Assembly (NCBI RefSeq): GCF_026341515.1
Contig: NZ_JAPEOK010000001.1
Coordinates: forward strand, 1,240,001 to 1,304,000
Source of the DNA: Streptomyces sp. NBC_00878
Lineage (GTDB): Bacteria; Actinomycetota; Actinomycetes; Streptomycetales; Streptomycetaceae
Reading direction: 5' to 3'
Length of the DNA: 64,000 nucleotides
Below the pieces are notes generated by a model. It did not search any database. It was not told the origin of the DNA and was given only the letters and a program-made list of their open reading frames with translations. Below are positions 8,068-16,312 of the stretch, piece by piece. Position numbers and translations under genes: made by a program. Each line of letters begins with the position of its first letter. Position 1 is the first letter of the stretch.

Positions 8068-9470
8068 GAGGTGGTCACGACCTTCGTCCCGGCCGCGATG
8101 CCGGTGCCGGTGACCTCCACCATCCCCTTGGAGAACATCCCGGTCTTTACCGCGATCAGCCGGCCGCCGGAGAGCTGGACGGCGTAGCCGCCCTCGCTCA
8201 GCGCCATCAGCGCGCCGACCGGTACGGCGAGCACGCCCTTGCGGGTCGCCGAGGTGAACGCCACCTGCACCGGGGCGGAGGTCAGCTCCCGTACCGGCCC
8301 GGTGTCGCGCACCGAGATGGTGACCGTCATCCGGGCGGGGCTCGCTCCGCTGGTGTCACCCTCGGAGTTGTCGGCGGTGGCGGTGGCACCGACGACCTCG
8401 ATGGTCCCCTTGACGGTGGAGTTGTCCGGGAGGGTCACCGTCACGCGGTCGCCCCGGGACATCGAGCCGACCTCCGTCGCGTCCACCGTCACCGACACCG
8501 TCTTGGTGGTGGAGCTGACCGTCAGCAGGCTCCCGGTGGCGTCGTCGCCGGTCTGGGCCTGCACCGCGTCGACCCGTACCTCACCGGGCTGCACCGTGAC
8601 GTCCCCGACGCCCAGTACGCCGGTGACGGGCATCCCGACCTGGTTCTGCCAGCGTCTGATCGCGGCGATCAGGTCGGCGGTGAGCACCCCGTCTCCCCGC
8701 TTGACCTGGACGGAGGTCGCGGTGGGGGTCGGGGACGGGTTCGTATCGGGGCTCGCGGACGGGTCGGCGCCGCCGCCTGTCCTGCCGGACGGGTCGGTTG
8801 TGCCACCTGCCTTGCCCGACGGGTCGGCCGTGCCGCCGGTCTCTTCGGACGGGTCCGCCGTGCCACCGGCCTTGTTGCCGGACGCCCTGTCGTCGGCCGT
8901 GTCCGCCGGGGCGGCGGCCGGGTGCTGTGCGACCCAAGTGCCCGCCGTCGGCTGCGGGCCGATGTCGTACCCGAGCCGCACGAGGTTGTCGGCGATCACC
9001 TTCACGTCGGGCCCGGTGGTGCCCCTGTCGTCCAGCCTCCGGTACAGCGGCGTACCGCCGTAGAACACCGGCACCGGGACGTTGTCCACCTTGTACAGCG
9101 TTCGGCCCCGGGACACCTTGGCGCCCGCCGCGGGCAGCCACGTGACCAGTCCGGCCTTGCCGCCCTTGACCGGTGCCGCCTTGCCGTAGCCGAGCGTCCC
9201 GCTCAGCGTCTGGGCGTTGGACAGGTCCGTCCTGGTCACCGTCGCGGTACCGACACGCGCCGAAGCGTCGGCGGTCGTGCTCGGCTTCGCGTCATCGCCC
9301 TGCCATACGGTGACGCCGAGCGCGGTGGCCGTGACGCTCACCAGTGCCACGGCCCCGATCTTCAGTCGCCGCTTTCCGCGACGCGGACGGGCGTCGTCGA
9401 GGTCGTCGCCACTGTCGCCACTGTCGCCACTGGGGGTGTTCGGGCTCTTGGCCCGCGTGGCCCGTGTCAT
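8064..9470 (-). CDS. Membrane-fusion-type adaptor with a split peptidoglycan-binding-like domain
   Basis: A 468-residue protein with an acidic cytoplasmic start ([12 protein letters not shown]), one anchor helix (about 37-56) and an extracellular part like efflux adaptors (HlyD/MacA type). LSGTLGYG, a lipoyl-like segment and a beta-barrel domain ending [16 protein letters not shown] are visible. Between them lies a peptidoglycan-binding-like helix pair: [17 protein letters not shown] near 153-169, and [20 protein letters not shown] about 95 residues later. They are separated by a low-complexity insert of GGTADPS-type repeats. It presumably links the permease to the cell wall or to the lipoproteins. 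It overlaps both neighbours by 4 bp. Confidence 0.85.
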   Translation of the reverse strand: MTRATRAKSPNTPSGDSGDSGDDLDDARPRRGKRRLKIGAVALVSVTATALGVTVWQGDDAKPSTTADASARVGTATVTRTDLSNAQTLSGTLGYGKAAPVKGGKAGLVTWLPAAGAKVSRGRTLYKVDNVPVPVFYGGTPLYRRLDDRGTTGPDVKVIADNLVRLGYDIGPQPTAGTWVAQHPAAAPADTADDRASGNKAGGTADPSEETGGTADPSGKAGGTTDPSGRTGGGADPSASPDTNPSPTPTATSVQVKRGDGVLTADLIAAIRRWQNQVGMPVTGVLGVGDVTVQPGEVRVDAVQAQTGDDATGSLLTVSSTTKTVSVTVDATEVGSMSRGDRVTVTLPDNSTVKGTIEVVGATATADNSEGDTSGASPARMTVTISVRDTGPVRELTSAPVQVAFTSATRKGVLAVPVGALMALSEGGYAVQLSGGRLIAVKTGMFSKGMVEVTGTGIAAGTKVVTTS

Positions 9471-10063
9471 TTGTACGCCTTCAGCTCGCAGTCGCGGTCA
9501 AGCTTGTGTTGCTGGGCTTCGGTCAGGTCGCTCTCGCCGTCGTAGTTCCAGCCGCCGCCGTCGGGCAGGGCCTTGACCTTCAGGCCTCCGGCGTTCAGAC
9601 AGCGGATGTACTCGCGGTAGTCGTCCATGTAATGCGGGTTCTTCGCCTGGTCCAACTCCGGTGGCTGGAGCGGCCATTTCGACTTGCACGCCTTGTAGGC
9701 GGCGGGGTACTTCCTGATGTCGGCGTTGACGCTGATTCCCGTGGAGCCCGGCTTGGTCCCGCCGGGCACACCTTGCTCGTACAGACACCGGAAGAAGATC
9801 TGGTTCAGCCGTGCCGTCTCCGCGTCGGAGGTGTCCAGCCGCAGCTGGGGACGGCCCGTATCGGGGTCGGTGCCCGTGGACGGCGACGCGCCGCTCGGGC
9901 TCGTACCAGTGCTCGGACTGGCGATCGAGGCAACGCCGTCGTCGTCGGACGCGCCGCTGCCGCCGCCCGAGCCACCCGTGCCACCGCCGCAGGCCGTCAG
10001 CAGCGAGAGCGCCACGAGCGTTCCGGTACCGAGGACCGCGGTGGACCGCGCGGCCCGCGTCAC
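9467..10063 (-). CDS. Secreted lipoprotein, paralogue of the next gene
   Basis: This 198-residue protein has a lipoprotein signal peptide with lipobox LTAC (residues 22-25), a Gly/Ser/Asp-rich tether (26-75) and a globular domain of about 120 residues. Four Cys remain in the domain (FRCLYEQGV, YKACKSKW, IRCLNAGG, DRDCELKA), possibly two disulfides. It is clearly a sister of the protein encoded just upstream: both share GRPQLRLDTS, KYPAAYKAC, AKNPHY and the CLN-GGLKV-ALPD segment. I recall similar CL/CM-x-x-G-containing lipoproteins beside actinobacterial MacB-like transporters, but their function is unknown to me. Confidence 0.88.
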   Translation of the reverse strand: MTRAARSTAVLGTGTLVALSLLTACGGGTGGSGGGSGASDDDGVASIASPSTGTSPSGASPSTGTDPDTGRPQLRLDTSDAETARLNQIFFRCLYEQGVPGGTKPGSTGISVNADIRKYPAAYKACKSKWPLQPPELDQAKNPHYMDDYREYIRCLNAGGLKVKALPDGGGWNYDGESDLTEAQQHKLDRDCELKAYK

Positions 10064-10650
10064 TGGAACGCCTTGAGCGTGCAGGTCCGGTCGAGCTTGT
10101 CCTGCGCGGACGCGCTCATGGTGGGCACCGAGCTGTCATAGGTCCAGCCGGCGTTGTCGGGCAGGGCGTGGACCTTCAGCCCCCCGTCGTTCAGGCACTT
10201 GATGTAGTCCCGGTAGTCGTCCGCGTAGTGCGGGTTCTTCGCCGGGTCCTGCTCCGGCGGTTGGAGCGGATTCTTCGACTGGCACGCCTTGTAGGCGGCG
10301 GGGTACTTGGCGGCATCACCAGCGGGGGAGAAATGGCTTGCTCCCGGCTTGCGCCCGCCGGGGACACCCTTCTCGTGCAAACAGTCGAAGTAGATGCCTG
10401 TCAGCCGGGCACGCTCCGCCTCGGAGGTGTCCAGCCGCAGCTGGGGACGGCCCGCGTCGGCGTCGGCGCTCGCCGTCGACGACCCACCGCCCGCACTCGG
10501 ACTGTCGAGCGAAGCAACGCCCTTGTCCTCGGATGAGGTGTTTCCGTCTCCGCCCGAGCCGCCGCCACAGGCGGCGAGGAGGGACAGTGCCGCTGCTGTG
10601 CCTACGCCGGCAAGGACGGCGGACCGCCTTCGATGAATGAGGTTCGACAT
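10060..10650 (-). CDS. Secreted lipoprotein, first gene of the ABC operon
   Basis: A 196-residue lipoprotein with basic start (HRRR), hydrophobic stretch and lipobox LAAC (25-28). An acidic Ser/Gly tether to about residue 70 precedes a domain with the same four-Cys pattern as the following gene (YFDCLHEKG, YKACQSK, IKCLNDGG, DRTCTLKA). The two genes overlap by 4 bp and evidently arose by tandem duplication. The start lies 91 bp from the divergent response-regulator gene, so the intergenic region should hold promoters for both directions and the regulator's binding site. Confidence 0.88.
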   Translation of the reverse strand: MSNLIHRRRSAVLAGVGTAAALSLLAACGGGSGGDGNTSSEDKGVASLDSPSAGGGSSTASADADAGRPQLRLDTSEAERARLTGIYFDCLHEKGVPGGRKPGASHFSPAGDAAKYPAAYKACQSKNPLQPPEQDPAKNPHYADDYRDYIKCLNDGGLKVHALPDNAGWTYDSSVPTMSASAQDKLDRTCTLKAFQ

Positions 10651-10682
10651 GGCGGCACCGTGGCCGGAGCATATGAAGATCC

Positions 10683-10734
10683 TGTCAGGCTGCCGTCAGA
10701 ATTCTGTCTGGTGTGGCGGCCGTGACCCTAGGGT
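10683..10734 (+). promoter_or_regulatory. Promoter with three 11-bp-spaced direct repeats
   Basis: TGTCAG, CGTCAG and TGTCTG start at 10683, 10694 and 10705, exactly 11 bp apart, as expected for tandem OmpR/PhoB-type regulators on one DNA face. A -10-like TAGGGT lies at 10729-10734, seven bases before the GTG start. The third repeat sits at the -35 position with 18-bp spacing. This looks like an activator-dependent promoter for the regulator gene, probably also used for the divergent lipoprotein operon. Confidence 0.6.
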
Positions 10735-10741
10735 GAGGGCC

Positions 10742-11440
10742 GTGAGCGCATATGTCCTGGTGGCCGAGGACGACGTCAAACAGGCCGAGGTGATCCGCCG
10801 CTACCTGGAACGCGAGGGCCACACCGCCCTCGTCGTCAACGACGGGCGCGCGGCGATCGACGAGGTGCGGCGCCGACAGCCCGACCTGCTCGTCCTCGAC
10901 GTCATGCTGCCCCTGATCGACGGCCTGGACGTGTGCCGCGTGCTGCGCCGGGAGTGCGATGTGCTCGTGCTGATGCTGACCGCCCGCCGTACCGAGGCGG
11001 ATCTGCTGCTCGGCCTCGACCTGGGCGCCGACGACTACATGACCAAGCCCTACAGCCCCCGCGAGCTGATGGCCCGGATCCGCACCCTTCTGCGGCGAAC
11101 GCGTGCCACGACGCCCGACGATCCCGTGCTGAGGATCGGTGCTCTCACCATCGACCCGGTGCGCCGTACCGTCGGTCTCGACGGGCGGCCGGTGGTCTGT
11201 ACGCCCGGGGAGTTCGAGATCCTCGCGGCGATGGCCACGGAACCGGAACGGGTCTTCACCCGCCGCCAGTTGCTGACCGTGACCCGTGGGTTCGACCGCT
11301 ACATCACCGAGCGCACCGTCGACGTACACATCCTCAATCTGCGCAAGAAGATCGAGGCCGTACCCGGGCGGCCGGCCTATCTGCAGACCGTGTTCGGGGT
11401 CGGATACAAGCTCACCGACGGCAGCAGCCGTGCGCACTGA
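10742..11440 (+). CDS. OmpR/PhoB-family response regulator
   Basis: A 232-residue regulator with a receiver domain (VLVAEDD at 5-11, phospho-acceptor Asp53 in LLVLDVMLP, Lys near 102 in MTKPYSP) and a C-terminal winged helix (about 130-228, ending TVFGVGYKL). It is divergent from the lipoprotein/adaptor/ABC operon and overlaps the kinase gene by 11 bp. The inferred role is to control that operon when the kinase senses an envelope or compound signal. GTG 10742 is chosen because the receiver begins immediately after it and a -10-like box lies seven bases upstream, suggesting a leaderless mRNA; GTG 10733 is an alternative. Confidence 0.92.
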   Translation: MSAYVLVAEDDVKQAEVIRRYLEREGHTALVVNDGRAAIDEVRRRQPDLLVLDVMLPLIDGLDVCRVLRRECDVLVLMLTARRTEADLLLGLDLGADDYMTKPYSPRELMARIRTLLRRTRATTPDDPVLRIGALTIDPVRRTVGLDGRPVVCTPGEFEILAAMATEPERVFTRRQLLTVTRGFDRYITERTVDVHILNLRKKIEAVPGRPAYLQTVFGVGYKLTDGSSRAH

Positions 11441-13292
11441 GGCGGAAGCCGATACCGGGCCGGACGGCAAGTCGGCTGCGGGCGGCGCTTCTTCCACGGA
11501 GCCGCGGCCCAAGGCCAGGGTCAGGGTCAGGGTCAGAGTCAGGGCCAAGGTGCCGCTGCGCAGAAGCCTGCTGGTCCGCCTGCTGGTCGCCTCCGTGCTG
11601 ATCGCCGTCTGCGCGGTCGCGGCCACCGCCTGGCTGGCCGCGCGCACCACCAGCAGCGCCATCCAGCAGGAGCAGGGCCAACTCCTGTCGTCCGACGCCG
11701 AGATCTACGACACCCTCGTCGGATACGCCGCCGCCCACCCGGACTGGGACGGCGTCGGCCCCACCCTGCGCCGGCTGGCCGAGCGCACCGGACGCCGGAT
11801 CACTCTGACCACCCAGAACCGCCGCCCCATCGCCGCTTCGACCGCCGTCACCGTCGCGTCCCTGCCCGCCAGGGCGTCGGCGGTCGTCGATCCCCTGCAC
11901 ACCGACCCGGCACTGCTGCCCGGCGCCGAGACGAACGGCATCGACCCCCGTGCCGTCGGCCCCTACCGGCTGACCACCGCCGAGCGCGAGGCCCTGAGCG
12001 GCCTGGCCGACGAGATCCTCGCCTGCCTGGGCGGCCCGGGCAGGGGCGCCACCCTCGTCCAAGGACCCAGCGGCCGCCCCACCATCAAGCTCGCCGACAG
12101 CGCCCTGGACGGAGCCGCGGGGAACCGCGGATGCGGCCTGGCGGCGCTCGCCACTGCCGTCCCGACCGAGCGCGAGCCGCTGATCCGGCTCAACGCCACG
12201 GTCAACGACTGCCTGCGGCGCCGTCACCTGGACACCGTGAAGTTCGGCGTCGACTTCATCCTCAGCCGCAGCGGCCCACCCGCCCAGAGCTGCCTGGACA
12301 CCGCCCGCCGCGACCAGCTCACCCCCTACGTGGCACCGGCCGCGCTGCTGTTCGTCACCACCCCGACCGGATCGGCCGCCCCGGTCTTCCACCTCTCCTC
12401 GGCCAACACCGCCCGCATCGCCGGCGTCGCCGGCCTCGTGCTGCTGGTCACCGTGGCCGTCACCGTCGTCGTCGGCATCCGCCTCGTGAGACCCCTGCGC
12501 GCGCTGGCCGACGCCGCCCGCCGCCCCGTACAGGAACACCAGCGGGTGCCGGTGACCACGAACGACGAGATCGGCTATCTCGCCGCCGCCTTCAACGACC
12601 TGTCCCAGCGCCGCGAGCGCATGGAGGATCAGCGCAAGGCCATGGTCAGCGATGTCGCCCACGAACTGCGCACCCCGCTCAGCGCCATCCGCAGCTGGCT
12701 CGAAGCCGTCCAGGACGGCGTCGCCACCTCCGACCAGGCCCTCATCGACTCCCTGCTCGAAGAGGCTCTGCTGCTCCAGCACATCGTCGACGACCTCCAG
12801 GACCTCGCGGAGGCCGACGCGGGCCAGCTGCGGATCCACCCCGAGCCCCTCCGCGTACGCGACCTTCTCGACCACGTCGCCACCGCCCACCAGGGCCGCG
12901 CAGAGACCGCGGGCGTGGCCCTCACCACCCGTACCGACGGCGATCCCGAGCTGTGCGGCGACCCGGTCCGGCTGCGTCAGGTCGTCGGCAACCTGGTGTC
13001 CAACGCCGTACGGCACACCCCGCCCGGCGGCAGCGTCGCCCTGCGGGCCCGCCGGGCCGGGGACCAGGTGACGATCGAGGTCGCCGACACCGGCACCGGC
13101 ATCCCCGCCGAGGACCTGCCCCGGGTCTTCGACCGCTTCTGGCGGGCCGAGAAGTCCCGCAGTCGCCGGACCGGCGGCAGCGGCCTCGGTCTCGCCATCG
13201 TCCGCCGGCTCACCGAGGCCCACGGCGGAACGGTGACGGTGACCAGCACCGTCGGCGCCGGAACGGTCTTCACCATCCGCCTTCCCACATGA
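11430..13292 (+). CDS. Sensor histidine kinase with large extracellular domain
   Basis: A 620-residue kinase. A basic Val/Arg repeat (residues ~28-40, from AGGGTC hexamer repeats) precedes helix 1 (47-71). An extracellular domain of about 250 residues holds several Cys (LACLGG, NRGCGL, NDCLRRR, QSCLDTA). Helix 2 is at 330-353, followed by HAMP, the H-box AHELRTPLSAIRS (His411), N-box (LVSNAVRHT), G1 (DTGTGIP), F-box (FDRFWR) and G2 (GGSGLGLAIV). All catalytic motifs are intact. GTG 11430 lies inside the end of the regulator gene, giving coupled translation. The ectodomain is larger than in simple sensors; its paired Cys invite comparison with the neighbouring lipoproteins. Confidence 0.92.
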   Translation: MRTEAEADTGPDGKSAAGGASSTEPRPKARVRVRVRVRAKVPLRRSLLVRLLVASVLIAVCAVAATAWLAARTTSSAIQQEQGQLLSSDAEIYDTLVGYAAAHPDWDGVGPTLRRLAERTGRRITLTTQNRRPIAASTAVTVASLPARASAVVDPLHTDPALLPGAETNGIDPRAVGPYRLTTAEREALSGLADEILACLGGPGRGATLVQGPSGRPTIKLADSALDGAAGNRGCGLAALATAVPTEREPLIRLNATVNDCLRRRHLDTVKFGVDFILSRSGPPAQSCLDTARRDQLTPYVAPAALLFVTTPTGSAAPVFHLSSANTARIAGVAGLVLLVTVAVTVVVGIRLVRPLRALADAARRPVQEHQRVPVTTNDEIGYLAAAFNDLSQRRERMEDQRKAMVSDVAHELRTPLSAIRSWLEAVQDGVATSDQALIDSLLEEALLLQHIVDDLQDLAEADAGQLRIHPEPLRVRDLLDHVATAHQGRAETAGVALTTRTDGDPELCGDPVRLRQVVGNLVSNAVRHTPPGGSVALRARRAGDQVTIEVADTGTGIPAEDLPRVFDRFWRAEKSRSRRTGGSGLGLAIVRRLTEAHGGTVTVTSTVGAGTVFTIRLPT

Positions 13293-13328
13293 GCCCCGTA
13301 CGGGCCTGGGGGCGTGCCCGGAGCACGG

Positions 13329-14330
13329 TCAGGGGCGCTCGGGTTCGGGGTCGGGTGGGAGGTCGCGCCCGGTGCGCAGCCGGTCCGCCAGTCCGGGGCG
13401 GGCGTCCGGGGGAACCAGGCTGAGCACGATCTTTCCGCGCGTGTGCCGCCGCTGGACCTGCCGGTAGGCCTCCTGGACCTGTTCCAGCGGGTGGACCGCG
13501 CTGATGGGGACGGTGAGCAGCCCCTTGGAGACCAGGGCGGCCAGTTCGGCGACCAGGTGGGGAGAGAAGGCGTCCTCCTGGGCCTTGCTGCGCACGCCGT
13601 AGCGGGCGACGGCCCGTCCGTCGGCCAGGGTGTTGATACGCCCCGGAGCCACGCCCAGCGCGATGGCGGTGTCGACATTGCCCTGGCCGAAGGTGTCGAT
13701 GAAGGCGTCGATTCCATCGGGAGCGGCGGCCAGCAGCCGGTCGGCCAGGCCAGGACCGTGCTCGACGGGGACGACACCGAGCGAGCGCAGGAAGTCGGCG
13801 TTGTGCGGCCCGGCGGTACCGATGACCGTCGCACCCCGCAGGCGGGCCAGCTGCACGGCGAGGGAGCCGACCCCGCCCGCGGCGGCGGACACCACGACAG
13901 TGTCCTCGGCGGTGACGTGTACGGCGTCGACGGCGGCCCAGGCCGTCACCCCCACCGCGGACAGCGGTGCGGCCTGTTCCCAGGCGATGTCCGCGGGCTT
14001 GGGCGTGAGAAGGCCCGCGGTCGAGACGACGTAGTCGGCCTGTGCCGCTCGGGGCAGGTAGCCGATGACCTCGTCACCGACGGCGAACGTGTCCACGCCC
14101 TCGCCGAGTTCCGCGACCCACCCGGCGAAGTCGTTGCCCTGTCCCTCGGGGAAGACGGCCGGCCAGATGTCCGCGAAGACGCCCTGCCGGATGCCGGCCT
14201 CACCGGGATTGACCCCGGCGACGACCACCCGGACCACTACCTCCCCCGGGCCTGCGTGCGGTCGCGGCACCTCGGCGATGTCGAGCACCTCGGGGCCGCC
14301 GTAGCGCGAGAACTTCACTGCTCGGGGCAT
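13329..14330 (-). CDS. MDR-family NADP-dependent oxidoreductase (quinone oxidoreductase-like)
   Basis: A 333-residue medium-chain reductase with N-terminal GroES-like domain (FSRYGGPEVLDIAEVPRP) and central Rossmann fold (SAAAGGVGSLAVQLARLRGA). It lacks the zinc-binding Cys cluster of classical alcohol dehydrogenases, so NAD(P)H-dependent reduction of quinones or enones is more likely. ATG 14330 has GGAGACGAC upstream and starts at the conserved PRAVKFSRYG. It has its own promoter with a perfect MarR-type operator on the -35 region, indicating induction by an aromatic or reactive compound. Confidence 0.88.
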   Translation of the reverse strand: MPRAVKFSRYGGPEVLDIAEVPRPHAGPGEVVVRVVVAGVNPGEAGIRQGVFADIWPAVFPEGQGNDFAGWVAELGEGVDTFAVGDEVIGYLPRAAQADYVVSTAGLLTPKPADIAWEQAAPLSAVGVTAWAAVDAVHVTAEDTVVVSAAAGGVGSLAVQLARLRGATVIGTAGPHNADFLRSLGVVPVEHGPGLADRLLAAAPDGIDAFIDTFGQGNVDTAIALGVAPGRINTLADGRAVARYGVRSKAQEDAFSPHLVAELAALVSKGLLTVPISAVHPLEQVQEAYRQVQRRHTRGKIVLSLVPPDARPGLADRLRTGRDLPPDPEPERP

Positions 14331-14378
14331 GTCGTCTCCTGGATCCGGGGCAGGTGCGGGGGTCCGCCGTGGGTTTCC

Positions 14379-14407
14379 AGCGTAGCTCTTTGTTGACACA
14401 TCAACAA
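14379..14407 (-). promoter_or_regulatory. Promoter with MarR-type operator for the oxidoreductase
   Basis: On the minus strand, TTGTTG (14402-14407) and TACGCT (14379-14384) are separated by 17 bp, a good sigma-70-type promoter. A perfect palindrome, TTGTTGA-CACA-TCAACAA (14390-14407), covers the -35 and part of the spacer. MarR-family repressors bind such 7-4-7 sites. A related half-conserved site lies at 35612-35629, upstream of the only MarR gene in the window. Confidence 0.7.
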
Positions 14408-14421
14408 CCGGCCCATCCGGC

Positions 14422-14988
14422 TTACAGGAGGTACTGCCACTTGGTCATTCGGTCCTTCAGGTCGACGGTCGGCCCGTCGAGCGTGAAGGTGCCGTCCCCG
14501 CGGTGGTGGAACAGCTGCGGCCGGTGATGCGAGGAGTCGACCCACGCCCTGACGGGCTCCAGCAGGAAGAGGCTGTACGGGGCCACGAGGCTGCTGTCGG
14601 CGACCCGGCACTCGATGTTGGCGAAGCATTCGGCCACGAGCGGTGCCTGGACCTCCTCACCGGCCACGGCGGTCAGGTCGAACTCCTCGAACTTGTCCAC
14701 GTCGGCGCCCGAGCAGTTGCCGATGTCGACCACGGTGGCGGCCAAGTCCGCCGTCGGGACCGAGAGCACGCACTCGCCGGTTTCGACCAGGGCCTGGTAG
14801 CTGTGGTCCCAGGGGCCGATGGTGCAGGCGATCAGCGGCGGGGCGTGGCGCACCATCATGTTGAACCCGTTGGTCATCACGTTCGGAATCCCGCGATGCC
14901 GGGTGGTGACCAGGATGACGGGGCCGGGTTCGATCAGACGGTGAACCTGGTCCAGGGGGTGGGGCTGAAGGTCCTTCACGGTGATCAT
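14422..14988 (-). CDS. Flavin reductase-like domain protein
   Basis: This 188-residue protein resembles the FMN-binding split-barrel flavin reductase family. The N-terminal strand pattern is PVILVTTRHRGIPNVMTNGFNM, followed by PPLIACTIGPWDHSYQAL and the TGECVLSVP segment. These proteins use FMN to reduce flavin for partner monooxygenases or act as flavoproteins themselves. It lies 34 bp upstream of the oxidoreductase promoter on the same strand, so the two may be related functionally. No dedicated monooxygenase lies nearby, so the partner is unknown. Confidence 0.82.
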   Translation of the reverse strand: MITVKDLQPHPLDQVHRLIEPGPVILVTTRHRGIPNVMTNGFNMMVRHAPPLIACTIGPWDHSYQALVETGECVLSVPTADLAATVVDIGNCSGADVDKFEEFDLTAVAGEEVQAPLVAECFANIECRVADSSLVAPYSLFLLEPVRAWVDSSHHRPQLFHHRGDGTFTLDGPTVDLKDRMTKWQYLL

Positions 14989-15126
14989 GTCCGCTCCTGA
15001 CGCCGTGCGATACGCGCGTCGGCGTCAGGGCCGGCGCGCTGTCTGTCGAACCGAGTGTCGACAGGCGGACGCACCGCTATGAAGGCCGCGTTGTTCCTGG
15101 GTGCGGCAGGACCAGCCTCCATGAGG

Positions 15127-15205
15127 GCTCACACGCGCACGGCCAGCCCCACCCGAGCTCACACACGCACGGCAAGCCCCACCCGAGCTCACACGCGCAC
15201 GGTCG
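15127..15205. repeat. 30-bp tandem repeat (two full copies plus a partial)
   Basis: Units start at 15127, 15157 and 15187 (GCTCACACGCGCACGG..., differing at single positions); the third is cut short after about 18 bp. They lie in the non-coding gap between the flavin reductase start and the MmyB-type regulator stop. No hairpin is evident, so this looks like a minisatellite. Confidence 0.65.
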
Positions 15206-15217
15206 CCGCTACCGCTA

Positions 15218-16090
15218 CTACTGCTCCTTGGCGGCGAGGCCGGCCTCGGGCACGGCAGCCCGGGCCTGCTTCGGCCGGACGGCCATGGCCCTCAGCGTCT
15301 CGAACGCTTCCGCCGTCGGGCTGGCCGGTTCGGCCTGATAGACCACCAGTTGCTGATGCGGGGCCCCATTGACCGTGAAAGCCGCGAACTTGATGTGCAG
15401 GTCGCCGACCTCAGGGTGCTTGAGGTGCTTCCCTTCCTGGGACTTGCTCTTGACCTCGTGCAGCTGCCACATCGCCGCGAACTCCTGGCTCTCGGCGGAC
15501 AGTTCCGTCACGACGGCGGCGATGCGGGCCGATTCGGGATCGTGGCCGTAGGCGGCCCTGATCTCGGCGACACAGGAATGCGCGGCTCGCTCCCATTCCT
15601 GGTAGAACTCGCGCCCCGCCGGGTCGACGAACACCATGCGGGCGAGGTTGTCGAAGTGTTCGAACCCGCCATGGAGGGCCGTGGCAAGGGAGTTGCCCGC
15701 CATGATGTCGAGGGCGGGGCCGACGACGAAGGCCGGAGTGTGCTCCCAGCCGTCCATCAGCTGCAACAACTGCTGACTGACCTCGGTCTCGCCCCAGTCA
15801 CGCGGACGCTGCGAGGCGGCGAGGCAGAGGCGGTTGAGATGATCGGCGGCCTCCGCGTCCAGCTTCAGCGCCTGCGCCACGGCCTCCAGCACCTGCGGGG
15901 ACGGACTGTTCTCGCGCCCCTGTTCCAGCCTGATGTAGTAGTCGGAGCTGACTCCGGCGAGCAGCGCGACTTCCTCTCTGCGCAGCCCCGGCACCCGACG
16001 TCGCCCGTATTCCGGCAGACCGACGTCGTGCGGCTTCAAGACTTCTCGGCGGGCTCTGAGAAAGTCACCCAAAGGTGTGCCGTTGCTCAT
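15218..16090 (-). CDS. MmyB-type HTH transcriptional regulator
   Basis: A 290-residue regulator with an XRE-like HTH (about 10-85) followed by the MmyB-like ligand-binding domain. The family signature RRRVPGLRREEVALLAGVS and YYIRLEQGRENSPSPQVL are present, then TPAFVVGPALDIMAGNSLA and a PAS-like sensory region. Many Streptomyces carry dozens of these, often beside the SDR or oxidoreductase they control. The divergent neighbour encodes a second member. A minus-strand -10-like TAGTCT lies six bases before the ATG, so the mRNA may be leaderless. Confidence 0.92.
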   Translation of the reverse strand: MSNGTPLGDFLRARREVLKPHDVGLPEYGRRRVPGLRREEVALLAGVSSDYYIRLEQGRENSPSPQVLEAVAQALKLDAEAADHLNRLCLAASQRPRDWGETEVSQQLLQLMDGWEHTPAFVVGPALDIMAGNSLATALHGGFEHFDNLARMVFVDPAGREFYQEWERAAHSCVAEIRAAYGHDPESARIAAVVTELSAESQEFAAMWQLHEVKSKSQEGKHLKHPEVGDLHIKFAAFTVNGAPHQQLVVYQAEPASPTAEAFETLRAMAVRPKQARAAVPEAGLAAKEQ

Positions 16091-16312
16091 GCGGCAAGAC
16101 TAGATGCTTTCCAGCCGATGAGAAGTGCCGGTCCTGCACTATTGCACCAAGTCGCGCTTCCTTCACACACAGTGATTCGTCGCCTTTCGGGCTCCGGAGG
16201 CCTTCTCGCCGTACGTCACATCCCCGCGCCACCCGGGGAGCCGCAATCCTGGGTGCAACGCACCCACCGTCGACAGCGCTTCTCCGGGCTTTTTCCGCCT
16301 AGCCTCGACACC

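Noticed and set aside
13293..13328. Small CCCGTACGGG palindrome as a terminator between kinase and oxidoreductase genes
   Set aside because: Only a 10-nt palindrome without loop room; too weak to call.
15127..15205. 30-bp repeats considered as a CRISPR array
   Set aside because: Units are contiguous with no spacers and only about 2.6 copies; a minisatellite is the better reading.
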